Positions 60,984-64,000 of a stretch of DNA of 64,000 nucleotides are shown one piece after another. The notes beneath the pieces are model-generated. The model did no database searches. It worked only from the letters and a program-made list of their open reading frames with translations, and had not been told where the DNA came from. The stretch is taken from assembly GCF_003473485.1 (NCBI RefSeq), contig NC_053045.1:61174494-61238493 (forward strand), in the 5' to 3' direction. Position 1 is the stretch's first letter; the number at the start of each line of letters is the position of its first letter. The position numbers were made by a program, and so were the translations under genes. The stretch comes from Medicago truncatula. Its lineage: Eukaryota > Streptophyta > Magnoliopsida > Fabales > Fabaceae.

Positions 60984-62941
60984 GAATAGTTTTCATTGCT
61001 AAAATATAATAAATAACTTATGACTTATCACTTATATGACCTTTTTATTATTTTTTCCTTTAAAAAGTATATCCATATTATTGGTCTTCTCTTTAAAAGG
61101 CCATCACCCGTTCAGGTTCAGCACTACATCACTTCTTTATTTTTCTTAGAATAAGACATACATAATTATGACATTAATCAATCCTCAAGTCAAGGATAGC
61201 TCAGATTTTTTTGTTTGTTTGAAAATGATAGCTATGTTTAGCATTTTCCTAATAATAATACAACAATTTTAAAATTAAAACCTTTAGTAGTGTAAGCAAA
61301 AGTTCTCTATTTACAATCAATCGATTAATGTCGTCAAATAATTAATAAGCTCTACCGAAAACAAATTGTTTAGGGATTTGATTTTTGGTAAAATAATTTT
61401 TTATCATACTTTGGTTACTTCCTAACCAAACTTCGAATCATTTGAGTTCTTTCTCCTAAAAATCGGAGGTAACACAAAAAAAAATCTCTATTTAAAAAGA
61501 CTTTTTCTCTTTGACTAATATTTTTTTTTTAGGGAACCTTGAGTAATATAGTTATTTGTACTGTACTGCATCTATTTATTATCCATGTTAATAAACGTCG
61601 TTTGTCATTTTCACCTATATATTAAGAAGAATAATGCAATTTATTTATAATATATATATTCATAATCTATTCTTTAGTCAATGTTTAAAGTCAAACAACA
61701 ATATTAATTATTGTCAAATCAGGAAATACATAACAAATTATCAATATATTTTGAAAAATAAATGTATCTAGATTTTTTTTTTAAAAAAAGAAAACTTATA
61801 TTCATAATTAAAATTAAGAGAATAAAAGACACTCTAATCCCTAATAAACTCAAATCCTATTCCAAGAGTTCATCGTCTTCTTTTCAATTAAATCGCATTA
61901 ATAAACGGAAAAAATGTTTTTTTATACTAAATAATTATAGAATTTTATTATTAGTAAAAAGTGATTTTTAATCAACACGGTTTTGGAAGAATTGTTTACA
62001 TAACTTTTTAGATAGAAAACTGGTTTTGATTTTTAAAGTCTCGCATTTGGGAGGCAATTTACAATGCATGAAAAATGATTGTTTAAATAAGTTTTCGGTC
62101 TGTATAAATATATCATATTTTGTTTTTAATTCATTTAAAAAATAATGATTGTTTAAATGTTTTCAATCAATATTTTTTTAGATCTGTTTTTAAATCAATT
62201 TATGTGTATCATTCAAAATTTTAATAAATTTATGTTGTCATGTTTAGTGCTACAAATGATGAATTATAGGAACATCTCTTGTAAAAGTTTAGAATTTTTT
62301 AACAAATGATGAATTAAATATGAATTTGTAAATTTTTGACATTTAAAAATTCATATTTTGTTAAAACTAAAAAAAAATTGGGAAACATTCTTGTAATATT
62401 TTAAACTTGTCTAAAAACTCATCAGAAAGACCATTGGTTGGAGAAATTATTTAATAGAAACTAAATGTGAAATATAATATATTTATAAGGATTATAATCT
62501 TATTTAACCTCAAATTATGATATAGAGATGTAATTCTATCGTCGTTTTAACAATTAGATTCCTATGATCTACGATATAAGGATACTTTGGAACATTTTTA
62601 AGACCATGACTAATGAGAGATAACAACAAAAAAAAAAAAAAATTAAGTGTGTGTATAAGTAATACTCACTCACCCCAAAATATTTGACATTGAACATCAT
62701 AAATTATTCATCGAGACAAATGGAACAACATAATAACAAAAAAAAAAATATCTAAATTATATTGTAGTTCAAATACATCAGCTATTCAATGAATCTCGAA
62801 AAAAAAAAATTGTTTATAAATATGATCGAAAGAAATATATTTAATTCTTTAACCGATGCTCCAAAGACATTGATTAACATGACCTTTTATTTTAAAGGAT
62901 GATTTTCTAGCAAATAAGCTATTTTAAAAAAAAAAACTATT
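60984..62941. other. Intergenic, very AT-rich
   Basis: Very AT-rich with many T and A homopolymers. An open frame at 61762-61971 is low-complexity Lys/Ile/Ser and not a credible gene. Nothing else seen. Confidence 0.55.
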
Positions 62942-64000
62942 TCCAGATCCCCGACAAGCTACATAGAGGGCATCGTAGCCGATGGCTTTGGAGCCGTGCG
63001 CTATGGTGGCGGGTCTGGAGATATTTCCCTTTTCGGGTCGTGCATCATTCTGCTGCTCCTCCAACGCAGTCATAACGACAGGTTTTTTTTTTCCAAGGAG
63101 GTTCGGTGCCGCCCCCTTTTCGATGGTGATTCACCGATCAACTCGCGTTTTGATGACAGTAGTCATTACATTATTTTTATTGTAAATTCATGGTCTTTTG
63201 AGTTCACAAGCAAGCTTAAACAGCAAGGAAAGCATGAAAAGTTGAAGATTTTGAAGAAAGTAAAATCGTGACACGATTGTTGAAAACGTGTCACGAATTG
63301 GAGCACAGGATGAGGTTCATTCGACATTGGTAGAACGTGTCACGATGGCTATTTCGTGACACGATTTTAGAAACCCTAATTTGAAAAGTTTGTTACTCAA
63401 GACAAAATCGGGTCACGATTTCATCAAACCATGTCACAATTTTAGGAGCAGATGTTGCCTATTTAAGTTTAATTGTTTTCAAAAACAAGGGTGACGAATT
63501 GAAGAGAGCAAAGTGTGATTTTGAGACCTCAAGACAGCTAGGAGGGCGATTTCTTCAACCTTCTATCAGTTCATGTATGTTTTAATTCCTATATTGATTA
63601 TGCTATTTGTAAACTCGATTATGAGTAGCTAAATCTCTTAGAGATTAGGTCTAAGATGATTTTGTGTAACCCTGATTGAAACATGTTGCTGTGAAACTCT
63701 ATCTATTGTGAATGACAATCTAATTTTTATTCAATTAAATTGTTCTTAATGCTTTTTATATATTGACACCATATAAACATGATTTCGTGAGAACGAATTA
63801 CTACTGACCATAGTTTTCAACTTAGACCTAATTGAATTGTTCAAATAAACAGGGTTAGTCTAGGAATGGATAATCGTTTATTTCTGATATTAAGTTAACG
63901 TTCATAAAACATTCAAAGAGTATTAGACCACCTAAGGAGTTAGGGGTTGTACTATGAGAAGAGGGTCCTAAGTCAAGGGATTGATTAGGCCTATTTTGTT
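62942..64000. other. GC-richer segment and retrotransposon-like tail
   Basis: 62942-63135 is distinctly GC-richer than the rest of the intergenic DNA. It is open on both strands over part of its length (plus strand MALEPCAMVAGLEIF ..., minus strand TALEEQQNDARPEKGN), but I recognise no domain. From 63260 to 63440 short motifs CGTGTCACGA and TCGTGACACG recur six or so times. From 63540 onward the phrases (GAGTAGCTAAATCTCTTAGA, GTAACCCTGATTGAAACATG) resemble LTR or leader regions of plant retrotransposons, but the window ends before this can be confirmed. Confidence 0.4.

Noticed and set aside
62982-63271. Overlapping open frames in the GC-rich segment
   Set aside because: Open on both strands because of GC content; no recognisable family and no splice support.

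Overview
This is nuclear DNA from a flowering plant, most likely a legume close to Medicago. The genes are AT-rich and split by many spliceosomal introns. The proteins match plant families. An intron at 4147-4380 carries a fold-back element whose GCTTAT-rich sequence I associate with legume genomes. I cannot name the species from the sequence alone. Arabidopsis locus numbers below are from memory, not from a search.

Layout, left to right: (1) 857-4840 (-), nine-exon BUD23/RID2-type 18S rRNA guanine-N7 methyltransferase, 291 aa. (2) 5992-7377 (+), intronless BAHD acyltransferase resembling spermidine hydroxycinnamoyl transferase, 461 aa. (3) 10566-19004 (+), villin of the VLN4/VLN5 type, 958 aa in 23 coding exons, with an 11-bp micro-exon and a GC-AG intron. 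(4) 20904-20974 (-), tRNA-Lys(UUU). (5) 22877-24206 (+), secreted class III peroxidase, 323 aa. (6) 25252-27411 (-), plant-specific protein of unknown function. (7) 34069-36176 (-), small plastid-targeted Gly/Tyr-rich membrane protein, 196 aa. (8) 40649-41104 (-), atypical helix-loop-helix protein of the bHLH146/IBH1 kind. (9) 43205-49611 (-), plasma-membrane P-type H+-ATPase (AHA family), 952 aa in 16 exons. Every spliced model was checked by hand for phase: all exon sums are multiples of three and every junction is GT-AG except one GC-AG.

The genes are ordinary housekeeping or family members and do not form an operon-like system. What links them is position. The order villin, peroxidase, atypical bHLH, H+-ATPase matches Arabidopsis At4g30160-At4g30190. 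The methyltransferase and acyltransferase match members of the sister blocks on Arabidopsis chromosomes 5 and 2, so this looks like the less fractionated ancestral segment.

Between genes the DNA is AT-rich and full of small mobile elements: fold-back MITEs, a 1.45-kb Mutator-like element with long inverted ends and a T9 target duplication, a 0.9-kb element with palindromic GTTAAC motifs, a 2.1-kb solo LTR with a perfect 5-bp duplication (50414-52554), a truncated retroposon with a 20-bp duplication, and a set of very short poly(A)/poly(T) insertions flanked by 7-18-bp direct repeats. The last ~11 kb (52.5-64 kb) has no gene I can support; it ends in a GC-richer segment followed by retrotransposon-like sequence. 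I found no evidence of a wholly new biological system; the most unusual items are the poly(A) micro-insertions, the uncharacterised gene at 25-27 kb and the palindrome-bearing elements.
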